Shown here piece by piece: positions 44,826-55,338 of a DNA stretch of 64,000 bases. The DNA comes from Serripes groenlandicus (lineage: Eukaryota > Mollusca > Bivalvia > Cardiida > Cardiidae), in contig JASEVX010000007.1 of NCBI GenBank assembly GCA_031761405.1, forward strand, positions 40,425,255 through 40,489,254. Reading direction: 5' to 3'. The notes under the pieces were generated by a model. It did not search any database. It saw only the letters and a program-made list of their open reading frames with translations, and was not told the DNA's origin. The translations under genes and the position numbers were made by a program. The first letter of the stretch is position 1. Each line of letters begins with the position of its first letter.

Positions 44826-45072
44826 TCGAGGGCTTGGCGTGAAACGGTTGTAACTAAAATAGGTATTTTTTTACCAAGGTTAATCACCTCATCATAAAGT
44901 CTTTACAAGCGTTAAATCATTTTTCTTGGTAAACAATGGTAATTTAGGTGCCATTGCTCGTTCTGAGCAATGGCACCTAAATTTGCATTGTTTACAAAGG
45001 GGTCAAAATTGCCCCTAAAACAGGGTTTTCAAAATAGTTTTTAGTTACAACCGTTTCCCGCCAAGCCCTCGA
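44826..45072. mobile_element. Second MITE family, copy 2
   Basis: The same termini and central palindrome as 41895-42137. The flanking dinucleotide is TG on both sides (44824-44825; 45073-45074). The sequence at 45271 supplies a pre-insertion ('empty') version of this site. Confidence 0.93.
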
Positions 45073-45420
45073 TGTCTGAGTTTAGAAGTTTCAAAGGTAA
45101 ACCCAGTGCTGCAGACATCTTTTGATGTAACAATACAAGGTCATGTAATTTTATACATTATATGTAACCCTACAATATGATAAAAAGGGATATTTTTTTT
45201 AAATCCTAACCCTTTCCCACTTACAGACTGCACTTTCTGTCGCCTCTGTAGTCAGATTATTATTATAATTGTATGTCTGAGTTTAGAAGTTTCAAAGGTA
45301 AACTCTGCTGCAGACATCTTTTGATGTAACAAATTACAATGTCATGTAGTTTTATATGTTATAACCCTACAATCATTCCCACATACAGATGGTGCTTTCT
45401 GTCGCCTCAGAAGTCAGAGT
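45073..45420. repeat. Local duplication containing MITE A-end pieces
   Basis: TGTCTGAGTTTAGAAGTTTC through CATCTTTTGATGTAACAA occurs at 45073 and again at 45275. Both are followed by CAGATGGTGC/CAGACTGCAC CTTTCTGTCGCCTC MITE-like ends. Confidence 0.75.
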
Positions 45421-45537
45421 ATTATAATAACGTACAATTTCTGTTTCTCTGTCTAAACCTTAGAATTTTAAGTTCAGAAATTTCCTATACGGACAATTTG
45501 CAAAAGTATGGAAATGACCTGTTCATAAAAAGATGCC

Positions 45538-45711
45538 TTAACCCTTTCCCACATACAGCAAATCTGCAGCAGACGCCTTGAAAATGTCTACTAAAAAATG
45601 GAGAAAATTTCTATTATAAATATGTTAATTATTGTATAGAGTTGAAAACCTTGTGTCAAAAGTCATCTGCTGCAGAGGCGTCAGAAAGCATCTGTATGTG
45701 GGAAAGGTTAA
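45538..45711 (-). mobile_element. TTAA-MITE, older type, core deleted
   Basis: TTAA at both ends; the palindrome is missing. Confidence 0.8.
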
Positions 45712-45835
45712 TAGTAATGTTTTGGATGAATTTGGATGGTTTATGAAAAGATTGTGGCAGTAGGGGAAATTGTTCATGATAATTTACGTTTCATTCTTGA
45801 CGCCACAATGCTTTCAACTCTATTCAATAGTCATA

Positions 45836-46160
45836 TATGCTGAGCCTTGGTAGCTCAGTCGGTAGCGACACAGGTTGTCAATCCACTGGGGTTGTGAGTT
45901 TCGAACCCCAGCTCGGCCAACATTCTTTCTGACGTTTGACAAAAGTCACTTATATGACCATTAAATGTCATTCGTCTTCCATCAATGGGCTAATCAGTCT
46001 ATGTGGGAAAGCAGCTAGTTGCTTGGACAGATGGTGGTGTGGAGGTTTGGTATGAGAAAGCCAGGGAACACATGAGTAGGTGAACTGGCCCCCATGATAT
46101 GGCAGAAAAGTGGTTGAAAACAGCATTTGATATATTATATTATTCCAATCAATCAATCTA
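45836..46160 (+). mobile_element. SINE family A, full length, with 12-bp target duplication
   Basis: Head GAGCCTTGGTAGCTCAGTCG, B box GAGTTTCGAACCCC. TCAATAGTCATA flanks both sides (45824-45835; 46161-46172). Confidence 0.87.
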
Positions 46161-46176
46161 TCAATAGTCATAATTA

Positions 46177-46451
46177 TACCCCCTTCGAAGAAGAGGGGGT
46201 ATATAGGAGTCACTGTCGAGTGGGTCGGAAGCCATATTTTGTCCGGCCTATTTCTTACAAACCACTGGGTGGAAATCAATACAATTTTACATGTAGCTTC
46301 TAATAATACTACCAAGAGGAGATGTGCATATCCTAAAGGTCTTACAATTGCATGTTATATTTTACAGAGTTATGGCCCTTTTACTTATTAAGTTATGGTA
46401 TAGGTCAAGGTGTTGTTTTGGGGGTATTTATCATCTTCATAGATAGTTCTT
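46177..46451 (+). mobile_element. Helitron-like element, TACCCCC type
   Basis: Left hairpin TACCCCCTTCGAAG ... GAGGGGGTA; right end GGGGGTATTTATCATC. It is the same family as 49739-50035. Confidence 0.65.
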
Positions 46452-46692
46452 AAGTTACAATTTCAGTTGGAGAGATTTTCCATACTTTGGCCTAAATGTT
46501 GTCAGTCATCTGCTGCTGATTTAATGTATGTAGGAATGTATGTATGTTAAGTGGTCTCATTAATAGATTGTCTGTTAGCATTAGAATATATTGGGATGCA
46601 GTGCTATTTCCCTAACATTTATTAATCTTTTCAGATGAATAAAAAAATAAAGATTTTTCTAAGGGCTTTTAATATTATCTTTTAATTAATAA

Positions 46693-46935
46693 TTTTCTCA
46701 TTCCCACATACAACAAATCTACAGCAGAAAAGTTTTAAAACAGCTGAGGCAAAAGTAATGTGCCAAATCTTTATACCTGAAGGATAAAATATAAGATAGA
46801 GACTTGTTGAAATTTTTGTTTGTGAAATTGCTCATAATGAGCACAATTTCTCCTTTTTGTAACAATGTTTTTACAAGTCATCTGCTGCAAATGCATCAGA
46901 ATGTTATTGTGTCTGCACATAGTAAACGTTTAATA
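46693..46935 (-). mobile_element. TTAA-MITE, older type
   Basis: End B without its TTAA, core CTCATAATGAG, diverged A end and TTTAA. Confidence 0.7.
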
Positions 46936-47110
46936 GACTGAGTACTGTAACCTGCTAAATGAGGATTAAATACCTGGTTTAATACAGTAAATTAATGCAG
47001 GAGATCATGAACATGTATTTGCAACATGATGAATGCATTATATATGTATACATAGCTTAATTGCTTTTAGTATAATGAACATTAAAGGTGGAAAAGTTAA
47101 AATACACCTA

Positions 47111-47349
47111 TTAACCCTTTCCCACATACAAATCTGCAGCAGACAACCTTATAAACACTTAAAGACAGCAACTGAACTATAGAACACTTCTAACAATGAA
47201 AGGATAATTATAATTGAATAGAGTAGATATTATTGTGGCAAAAGGAGAATTAAAAGTGCTTGTTATGAGCAATTTCCGCTGTTGCGACAATGTTTTCAAA
47301 AGTCTGCAGATGCATCTATAATTATGCCTACAGGCGATGAAGGGTTTAA
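47111..47349 (-). mobile_element. TTAA-MITE, older type, full copy
   Basis: TTAA at both ends. The core has an insertion in one arm. Confidence 0.78.
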
Positions 47350-47369
47350 AAGCTATGCATGTGCACGCA

Positions 47370-47760
47370 TTTATATATCCATTTGCCATCTTAATGTTTT
47401 AGTTTAGTTACATGCACTTTAATTGTTATAGCTGTTACAATTTTTCTATTTATCTGTCCGGGCTTATAATTTCGTCTTCTGCAGATCGAGGGCTTGGCGT
47501 GAAACGGTTGTAACTTAAAACCTATTTTGAAAACCCTGGTTTAGGGGCAATTTTGACCCTTTTGTAAACAATGCAAATTTAGGTGCCATTGCTCAGAACG
47601 AGCAATGGCACCTAAATTTACATTGTTTACCAAGAAAAGTGATTTAACGCTTATAAAGACTTTATGGCGAGGTGATTAACCTTGGTAAAAAAATACCAAT
47701 TTTAGTTACAACCGTTTCACGCCAAGCCCTCGAGATGGTCTGCATGTGGGAAAGGGTTAA
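47370..47760 (+). mobile_element. Older TTAA-MITE remnant split by the second MITE
   Basis: TTCGTCTTCTGCAGA before and GATGGTCTGCATGTGGG after the insert join into one terminus. Confidence 0.6.
47486..47733. mobile_element. Second MITE family, copy 3
   Basis: Same family in inverted orientation relative to copies 1 and 2. The flanking dinucleotide is GA on both sides (47484-47485; 47734-47735). Confidence 0.92.
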
Positions 47761-47935
47761 GGAATTTAGAGAATGAAAAGTCTGTAATGATGAAATCATA
47801 TTTTTTTGATAGCATAGAGAATTATGATGATCTTAAAAGAAAACTTTGCCTTAACACGTATTTCTTCTTTTTCAACAATAAATAGAAGTAACGTATGCTG
47901 CATGTGGAGCTAAAGGTCAAGACAATTTGTTGGCT

Positions 47936-49229
47936 TTAACCCTTTCCCTTATATATACAGACGCCTCATGCAGTCACAGACAACTTTTGAAATCATTCCC
48001 AGGCGAAATGAACACCATGGTTAACCATGGATATCATGGTATTTTACTGTTGACCATGAACAGTCATGTTTTTCCATGGTTTTACGAGTCAATTACCATG
48101 GTCAACCATTGACACAAATATTAACCATGGTCATTATCAAGTTTAACCATGGTCAACCATGGTCATAACATATTAACCATGGTCATGAATCAAGGTTACC
48201 CATGGTCAACCATGGTAATAAATTCTAGCCGTGTCCTCAAGCTTGATCATAGTCAACCATGGTCTACCATGGTAGAAATTATTGCAACAACAACAACAGG
48301 AAGTTTAGATTTTAAATTTTCAAAATGGATGACAATTTGTCATGTTTAAATTCAGGCAATGTTTTCACAAAACACTCGGTTATAATGGATTTTCATCAAA
48401 TATTATGTACATAGTGATTTGTAAATAACTTCTTATTCTAATGATAAAAGCAGTTAAAAAAAACATAAAATGAAGATTGCACAGAATTTATTCAGAAATG
48501 GCAATGTATTCAACTTGGCTTTGAAACACTTGACAGGTAAAACTTATGTTAATGAATGTTTATCCAGTGATTTAAAGTAAAATTCATCATCTTGTAACAT
48601 GATTATTTTCTGGAACACTTTTAGGCCTTATAAGGCAGTTCCAGGCCCTGGCATTTTCATTTAATGTTGTAATTGTGAACATTTTATGATGTATGTCTAA
48701 CTGATATTTTTAGATTTTTATTTAACAGCTATCCAGTTGATATTTGGTGTGTATTCACCACAGACAACCTTGGTCATTCATGGTCAACCATGTTCTACCA
48801 TTGTATTCATCCATGTCATTACAGGTAATGAGAAAACATGGTATCTCATGGTCAACCATGGTATTTCATGGGTAATACCATGGGTATCAGTGACCATTTT
48901 CAACCATGGTATATTCAATGGTTAACCATAGATATTGATGACCATGGTCAACCATGGTTATAAACTATGGTGCCATTTAACATAACATGGTTTTCATGGT
49001 TGTACAGTGATGGTATATATCATGTATGGAATACCATGGTTTTTCGCCTGGGTCGTTACAAAAAAAGAAATTGTTCATGATGAACAATTTCTCCTTTTGC
49101 CACATGTGCAATGATTTCAACTTGATTCAATACTTAAAGTATTCTTTCATTTATAGAGAGTTTTCACATTGATCATCACAGTCTTCAAATGCATCTGCAT
49201 CAGATTTGTTGTATGTGGGAAAGGGTTAA
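47936..49229 (+). mobile_element. Older TTAA-MITE split by the CCATGG-rich element
   Basis: The A end to TTGAAATCATT (47997) and the core to B end (49053-49229) belong to one copy. Confidence 0.75.
47998..49052. mobile_element. CCATGG-rich element with CCCAGGCGAAA termini
   Basis: CCCAGGCGAAA at the left is inverted as TTTTCGCCTGGG at the right. Both subterminal regions (about 250 bp each) are crowded with CCATGGT(C/T)AACCATGG-like palindromes. The middle (48300-48720) is ordinary AT-rich DNA. No transposase frame and no clear target duplication, so the superfamily is unresolved. It is inserted in a MITE. Confidence 0.75.
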
Positions 49230-49434
49230 GAGCAATGTTTGCAACTGAATCTACAATATATGCACAATGTAGTTAAAACCATTTGCATGAAGACCACCAC
49301 AAAGTGTTTCCTGTGACATGCCAGGACAATATCTCTATCAAAATGTCATGAATCATTTGTATGAATGAATGTCAACTGAATATGGAAATAAAATTCTGTA
49401 CATTACCCTACAGCTCCCAAATTAAGGACATTAA

Positions 49435-49666
49435 TTAGCCTTTTCCCACATACAGACGATTTCTGATACCTCCGCAGCAAACACCTTTTGCAAACAGTGT
49501 GGCTAAAGGAGAAATTTGTTCATAATGGGCAATTTCTACTTTTGCCACAATGTTTTTAATTCTATTTGATAACTTTGCTTTTATTTATAGAGATCTTACA
49601 TGTTTTTGCCAAAATGTTTTCAACTTTGTTTACTGCATGTTTATTGTATGCCAGGGAAAGAATTAA
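49435..49666 (+). mobile_element. TTAA-MITE, older type, full copy
   Basis: A-to-B; the first site is TTAG, the last TTAA. Confidence 0.82.
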
Positions 49667-49738
49667 AATGACACACTCAATTAATTGGCTCTTATTTTAC
49701 TTGAAGAAAGCTAGTAGTTTATAATAAGAAGTTTGTTA

Positions 49739-50035
49739 TACCCCCTTCGAAGAAGAGGAGTCACTGTGTCGGGCAGTATGTCTGTCGGTCGGTCGGTCGG
49801 TCAGTCGGAAGCCATATTTTGTCCGGCCTATTTCTTACAAACCACTGGGTGGAATTCAAGAAAATTTTACATGATGCAACTTATAATACCAAGAGGAGAT
49901 CATCTGATGTGCATATCCTAAAGGGGTTACAATTGCATGATATTTTACAAAGTTATGGACCTTTCCCTAATTAGGTTATGGTGTAGGTCAAGGTGCTGTT
50001 TAGGGGGTATTTATCATCTTCAGTGATAGTTCTAG
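49739..50035 (+). mobile_element. Helitron-like element, TACCCCC type, complete 3' end
   Basis: Left hairpin TACCCCCTTCGAAG. A (GGTC)n patch lies at 49787-49803. The right end is the stem TATCA ... TGATA followed by GTTCTAG|T. Confidence 0.7.
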
Positions 50036-50117
50036 TTATTTTTGCAGTTATTCCCCACCAAACAGCATGGATGTACCGGCTGGCAAGGCTTCATAAAAAT
50101 TGATTCAATTTATAGTT

Positions 50118-50187
50118 GTGGGTACTCAAAAGAATCAATTAGTGAGCATCCAGCCTGACAACATAGGGGTTGAGGTCGATTAAGTAT
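50118..50187. repeat. ACAACATAGGG-type repeat fragment
   Basis: GTGGGTACTCAAAAGAAT and ACAACATAGGGGTTGAGG. Confidence 0.5.
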
Positions 50188-50352
50188 TTAACCCTTTCCC
50201 TCATACGACAATTCTGCAGCAGACGACTTTGAACGTATTTTGTCAGATGGATAACCTATGACTAAGAGTGGAAAACATTGTGACAAAAGGAGAAATTGCA
50301 CGTTCTGTGCAATTTCTTCTTTTGTCACTATGTTTTCAAAACGCCGTCTGCT
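50188..50352 (-). mobile_element. TTAA-MITE, young type, truncated by the next copy
   Basis: End B and core; it stops at GCCGTCTGC. A deletion removes part of the spacer. Confidence 0.88.
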
Positions 50353-50582
50353 TTAACCCTTTCCCTCATACGACAATTCTGCAGCAGACGACTTTGAACG
50401 TATTTTGTCAAAACATAGAAAATCTCCATAATTGAATGGATAACCTATGACAAAAAGTGGAAAACATTGTGGCAAAAGGAGAAATTGCACGTTTTGTGCA
50501 ATTTCTTCTTTTGTCACTATGTTTTCAAAAAGCTGTCTGCTGCAGAGGTGTCAGAAAGCGTCTATATGAGGGAAAGGGTTAA
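50353..50582 (-). mobile_element. TTAA-MITE, young type, full copy
   Basis: TTAA at both ends. One of the cleanest copies. Confidence 0.94.
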
Positions 50583-50793
50583 CCCTTTTCCATAAACAAC
50601 AAATCTGCATCAGACAAAGTTGAATAAATCCAGGCAAGTATAATTATTTAAAAGAGTTGAAACCATTGTGACAAATTAAAAAACTGCTCACTGTCAACAC
50701 TTTTTTTCTTTTGCCAAAATGTTTTAAAAAATAGGCTAAGCCTACAGATGCCTACAGATGCTTCAAAATGTGTCTGCAGGTGGGAAGTGTAAA
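50579..50793 (-). mobile_element. TTAA-MITE, older type, sharing a TTAA
   Basis: B end first; the core has decayed, and CCTACAGATG is duplicated in the A end. Confidence 0.7.
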
Positions 50794-51104
50794 GCTTTTG
50801 CGAGACTTAATTATTTTGAGAAGTTCATGTATAAAATAAGCTTATATTCCCTTGCCATTCAACTATTTGAACCAATTTTTAGTAAATATCATCAAGTAAA
50901 TGCCCTTCATTCAGACAGACTTTATAATTCAACAGTGACCTTTTGAAAAATATCATACAAATATGGCATAATGCCTTACAATAAATAAACCATCCATGAT
51001 ATTTAAAGTAAAGTAACAAATAGAAAATGTCCAGCAATATTTTCATCTTTAATTGTTTCTGATAAAATCCTTTTTCCAATAATCAAGACAATACATTACT
51101 TTAG
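50794..51104. other. Unassigned spacer
   Basis: AT-rich; nothing supported. Confidence 0.4.
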
Positions 51105-51250
51105 CCTGTCGATGGGAAAAGGTACAAGTTGGCTTTTATGAGCAGTGTCGAGCCAGATCGGACTGAAATTTCCCCTTTTGTCATAATGTTTTCAAAAGTC
51201 TACTCAATTTGAAGTTCTGTCAGCAAACGTCTGTATGTGGGAAAGGGATA
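51105..51250 (-). mobile_element. TTAA-MITE fragment
   Basis: Right core arm and A end (GTCTGTATGTGGGAAAGGG). Confidence 0.5.
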
Positions 51251-51507
51251 TACTATTCCTTTTGCAATATGTTCTTTTCTCTGAGATATTTTGAATTCAA
51301 ATGGTTCAAAACATACAATATTAAAGGATGTAAACGGTTATAATAATGTTATTTATTCAGGGGAGTTTTTCTGCCCAATTCTGTTTGATATTATGTTTAT
51401 GTTTTTATTTGTCCACTGGGACCAGTAATACTCTGGTATATAGAACCGGCTTCTTGTCTTGGCCTAATGGAAACCCATTACATGGTTACTTCATACACTC
51501 TGGTCTA

Positions 51508-51706
51508 TGATCCTTTCCCACATACAAACTAAATCTGCAGTAAACATAAAATAATGAAAACTATTTATAAATGAATGTATAATTATTGAAAATATCATGT
51601 CTAAAGGAGAATCTGCTCATCATGAGCAATTTCTCCTTTTGCAACAATGTTTTCCAATATCTGCTGCTGATGTGTCAAAATGTGTCTGAATATAAGAAAA
51701 GGTCAA
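51508..51706 (-). mobile_element. TTAA-MITE, older type
   Basis: B end, perfect core (CTCATCATGAG), diverged A end. Confidence 0.75.
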
Positions 51707-51834
51707 CCCATGTCTATGATTATTTTGGACTCTTCCAAACTGAAAATGGTTGAAGAAAATAATTTGAAATCTGGATAAACAAAAACAAAAATATATTAAT
51801 GCTATAATATAACAATAAAGGAAACAGAGAATTA

Positions 51835-52822
51835 TGTCTCCCCCTGTATAAAGGGGAGATATATTGTGTTTGTCCTGTCTGTCTGTCTGTCTGTCTGTCT
51901 GTCAGATGTTCACCTCATCAAGGTGATGTGCAGAACCCATGTCTCGACCATACCGGTTCAAGGTCAAAGGTTTGAGGCTTTATTTTGTATCCGCTCTATA
52001 TCTCCAAGACGACTTGAAGGATTTTCATGAAACTTGGGTCACATGTTCACCTCATCAAGGCGATGTGCAGAACCCATGTCTCAACCATACCGGTTTAAGG
52101 TCAAGGTCAAAGGTTTGAGGCTTTATTTTGTGTCCGCTCCATATCTTCAAGACGGCTTGAAGGATTTCTAAGAAACTTGAATCCGATGTTCACCTCATCA
52201 AGGCGATGTGCAGAACCCAAATCTCGACCATACCAGTTCAAGGTCAAGGTCACGCTTGAAAGTCATAGGTTTGAGGCTTTATTTTTTGTCCGCTCAATAT
52301 CTCCAAGACGTCTTGAAGGATTTTCATGAAACTTGGGTCACTTGTTCAACTCATCAAGACGATGTGCAGAATCCAAATCTCGACCATACTGGTTCAAGGT
52401 CAAGGTCATGCTTGAAGGTCAAAGGTTTGAGGCTTTATTTCGTGTCCAAGATGCCTCGAAGAATTTCACCGAAGTTCAGTCACATGTTCAGCTTATTAAC
52501 ATGATGTGCAGAACTCGTGTCCTGGCCCTTTAGGTTCAAGGTCAAGGTCACCTCTTAAGGTCAAATGTTTGAGCCCTGATTTAGAGGCTGCCTAAGCTCG
52601 ATAATTCGAAGACAGCTCGAAGTGTTTTCAAAATAATTTAGTAAATCTTTCCTACCCTTCCAGTTCAACATCAAGGTCACCCTAGAGCTAATTTTTTTGG
52701 TCAAGTTGAATACTGTCCGACTTGGCCAAATTTTTGTCTGCTTTATAGGTTGGAATGTTTTGAGACATTTTGACAGATATTTGAGGGGGAGACATCTGTT
52801 TTTGTGTCAAAAACAATTCTAG
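51835..52822 (+). mobile_element. Helitron-like element, TGTCTCCCC type, single copy
   Basis: Left TGTCTCCCCCTGTATAAAG with GGGGAGATA. A (CTGT)n run lies at 51868-51902. Four to five units of about 155 bp carry ACCTCATCAAGGCGATGTG. Right end GGGGGAGACATC, hairpin GTTTTTG-TGT-CAAAAAC and CTAG|T. It is the un-nested relative of the host element at 5592-10021. Confidence 0.78.
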
Positions 52823-53122
52823 TTTGATCTATTCTTTAATTATTATGGTAATATTTTTCAATGTTTAACCCTTACCGTGCGGGAACCGAGTTAACTCATT
52901 TTTGCAAAGACGTCCTTGTACACAGGAACCAAGTTAACTTGTTTTCAAAAGTGAATGCGCACAACCTTAATTTATGGGGAAAAACCACAAGCAGGGCACT
53001 CCATTAAATTCCCATCATCCAATCAGAATAGGTTTCCTGAAAACTTTTATTTTTGATTGGTGAATAAATATGAAAAACTTCTAAAAATATCTAGGATTTA
53101 ATCGAACATCTGATTTTTCATA

Positions 53123-53212
53123 ATGGCAGACTGCGAAAAAAAAATTGCAGACATGTTTCGAAATTTGCCTCGAAAGAGGAATTTAAATTATCCCATGTAT
53201 CAGTTACGGTGA
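53123..53212 (+). CDS. Mini-ORF 1 in the piggyBac-like element
   Basis: The ORF encodes 29 residues: MADCEKKIADMFRN, then LPRKRNLNYPMYQLR. It parallels mini-ORF 2 with the same stop. GTGAAT at the end could be a splice donor, making it an exon 1. Confidence 0.3.
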   Translation: MADCEKKIADMFRNLPRKRNLNYPMYQLR

Positions 53213-53337
53213 ATTTGTATGTAGGATGGTTTCTTTGTTTGATTCTTACCAGTTTTACAATGATCGAGATTTTCGAAGCCATCGATGTATCCTTGATTTA
53301 CTTGGGATTTATTCTTGCGAATCGTCCCGATTTTCAA

Positions 53338-53427
53338 ATGGCGGACGACAAAAACATTTTTGCAGGCATGTTTGGAAATTCGCCTCGAAAGAGGAATTTA
53401 AATGATCCCACGTATCAGTTACGGTGA
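53338..53427 (+). CDS. Mini-ORF 2 in the piggyBac-like element
   Basis: The ORF encodes 29 residues: MADDKNIFAGMFGN, then SPRKRNLNDPTYQLR. The start, length, basic PRKRNLN motif and stop are kept relative to mini-ORF 1 although bases differ. The third unit (ATG at 53540) loses the frame. It could be the N terminus of a transposase; I do not recognise it. Confidence 0.35.
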   Translation: MADDKNIFAGMFGNSPRKRNLNDPTYQLR

Positions 53428-54065
53428 ATTTGTACGTAGGATAGTTTTCTTTGTTTCATTCTTACCAGTTTGATAATGATCGAGATTTTCCAAGCGATGT
53501 ATACTTAATTTATTCTTGCGAATCATCCCGATTTTCAAAATGGCGGATGGCGAAAATATTTGTGCATGCATGTTTTTTGAAATAACGATCCTAATGATTG
53601 AATGTGCATGAACATTTCATAATTTACCCATTCTAAGGTGACTTCTGGTTATGTTATTGTTTTAGTGTAAATATTTGTGTTATTGATTGTAGGTAATTTC
53701 GGTAAACAATCTTTTTTTTTGTAATTTTTTTTTTTTCTCACCTGTTCTCTCTCACCTGTCACAGTAAATATATCAACAATTTGAAAAACAAATCAGACCC
53801 AAAATGATGGTAAATATATATCGAACAAAAAACTTATGGAGTTTGTACACTTTTATTCAAGAATTAACCGTATAAATCATACATAATTATATGAACTGTA
53901 TGATAATACCCAGTTCTACAAGAGAATTTTAAGGAAAATATTCAGTAGATGGGATAGGTATTGGATAAAACAATTCAGCACTGTAAGGGTTAAATTGTCT
54001 GTTGAAAGGGAGAGTATCAGAGTAGTTGCATGTTGTAGAGAACATTTTTGGAAATTGATACAATC

Positions 54066-54215
54066 TCCTCCTGTAGTAATGGCTGTCCTCCTTGGCACTC
54101 AGGGTTGTGAGGTTAGCATTAGGACTGACTGGCTTGTATCAGGACCCAGGAAACACTGTGTTATATTAACTGATTTTTTTTTTGAAAGCGGCGTAAAATA
54201 CTTGAAACAATCAAA
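54066..54215 (+). mobile_element. SINE family B, partial
   Basis: CTCCTTGGCACTCAGGGTT, GACTGACTGGCT, and a tail with GAAAGCGGCGTAAAA. Confidence 0.7.
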
Positions 54216-54252
54216 TTAATAATCTCCTCCAGAGAGCCAAATAACAAAGGCT

Positions 54253-54492
54253 TTAACCCTTTCCAACATACAACATATCTGCAGCAGTGCGAAAACATTT
54301 AGGCAAAACAAGAAAAAAACACCTTTTTAATTGAAAGTATTATTATCAAATAAAGATAAAAACATTGTGGTGAGAAATGACTCGCTTATAATGAGCAATT
54401 TCTCTTTTAATTAATGTCACAACGAAGGTTTGAAAAGTCGTCTGCTTCAGATGCCTCAGAGTTCATCTGCATGACATTTGTGCAAGGGTTAA
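54253..54492 (-). mobile_element. TTAA-MITE, older type, full copy
   Basis: B-to-A; core CTTATAATGAGC; the last TTAA is shared. Confidence 0.82.
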
Positions 54493-54720
54493 CATTTTCC
54501 CTCATATAGACGCTTTCTGACGCCTCTGCAGCAGACGGCATTTTGAAAACATAGAAATAAAAGAAGAAATTGCTCAAAACAAGCAATTTCTCCTTTTACC
54601 ACAATGTTTTCCACTTTTAGTCATACTGGTTATCCATTCAATTATAAAGATTTTTCATTTTTTGACAAAATATGTTCAAAGTCGTCTGCTGCAGAATTGT
54701 CGTATGAGGGAAAGGGTTAA
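54489..54720 (+). mobile_element. TTAA-MITE, young type, full copy
   Basis: A-to-B, starting in the shared TTAA. Confidence 0.93.
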
Positions 54721-54913
54721 AGTTTATAATAGAGTTTTCATCATTAGTGGTGCTTAGGGGTATAACAATGGTATCGTTATAACTGCAGGTTATGACCAAT
54801 GCTAACATTACCAAGTTAAGTTAACATTGACAAATCATACAGGAAATGTTGTATTCATTACTTAAATTGCCGTTGGCGATACCAATTAAGAGCAAAAATA
54901 ATTACATTTACTT

Positions 54914-55215
54914 ATTTGGGTTTACGCCGTTTTCAATCTCTTGTTAACCAGACCTTGATTGACTTTGCAATAGCAATCACCAATATATTATGCAAAGCGA
55001 AGTATAATTTCCAATTTTGCCAGGTGACATATTACAATAGACTTTAAAAATTGTAATAACTGAGCTTCCCTCCTTGGCGCTCAGGGTTCAGGGTTAGCAT
55101 TACGACTGACTGGCTGGTGTCCGGATAAAATGGATCAGTATTACTGGTAGCTTTCCAAGGAAACTCCGTTATATAACTGAAAAATTGTTGAAAGCGCCAT
55201 AAAACACAAATCACT
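54914..55215 (+). mobile_element. SINE fragments (B body, plus an inverted tail piece)
   Basis: GGGTTTACGCCGTTTTCAA (54919) is a tail in reverse. At 55050-55215 a plus-strand SINE B body runs CTCCTTGGCGCTCAGG to AAAGCGCCATAAAACAC. Confidence 0.65.
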
Positions 55216-55338
55216 CAATAAGTTCTGATTTCAATGAGATTGCAATGTTTTTAACTTTATTTTATTTCCTTGTGTGACTACCCAGTACCATGCAAGGTAA
55301 CATGCATGACATAACTAAGTAAACCACGAGTAGGGCTC

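Larger units (their letters stand above)
45725..46545 (+). mobile_element. Older TTAA-MITE split by a SINE and a Helitron-like element
   Basis: The core (GGGGAAATTGTTCATG), the spacer TCAATAGTCATA and the B end (TCATCTGCTGCTGATTT) can be joined across the two inserts. Confidence 0.6.
52865..53993. mobile_element. piggyBac-like non-autonomous element
   Basis: TTAA lies at both boundaries (52865-52868; 53990-53993). The terminal repeats CCCTTACCGTGC and CCCTTACAGTGC (as read inward) differ at one base. TTAA targets with CCC-starting termini are the piggyBac signature. It contains three diverged tandem units (about 205-215 bp apart), each with an ATGGC(G/A)GA start. No transposase catalytic domain was recognised. 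Confidence 0.75.
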
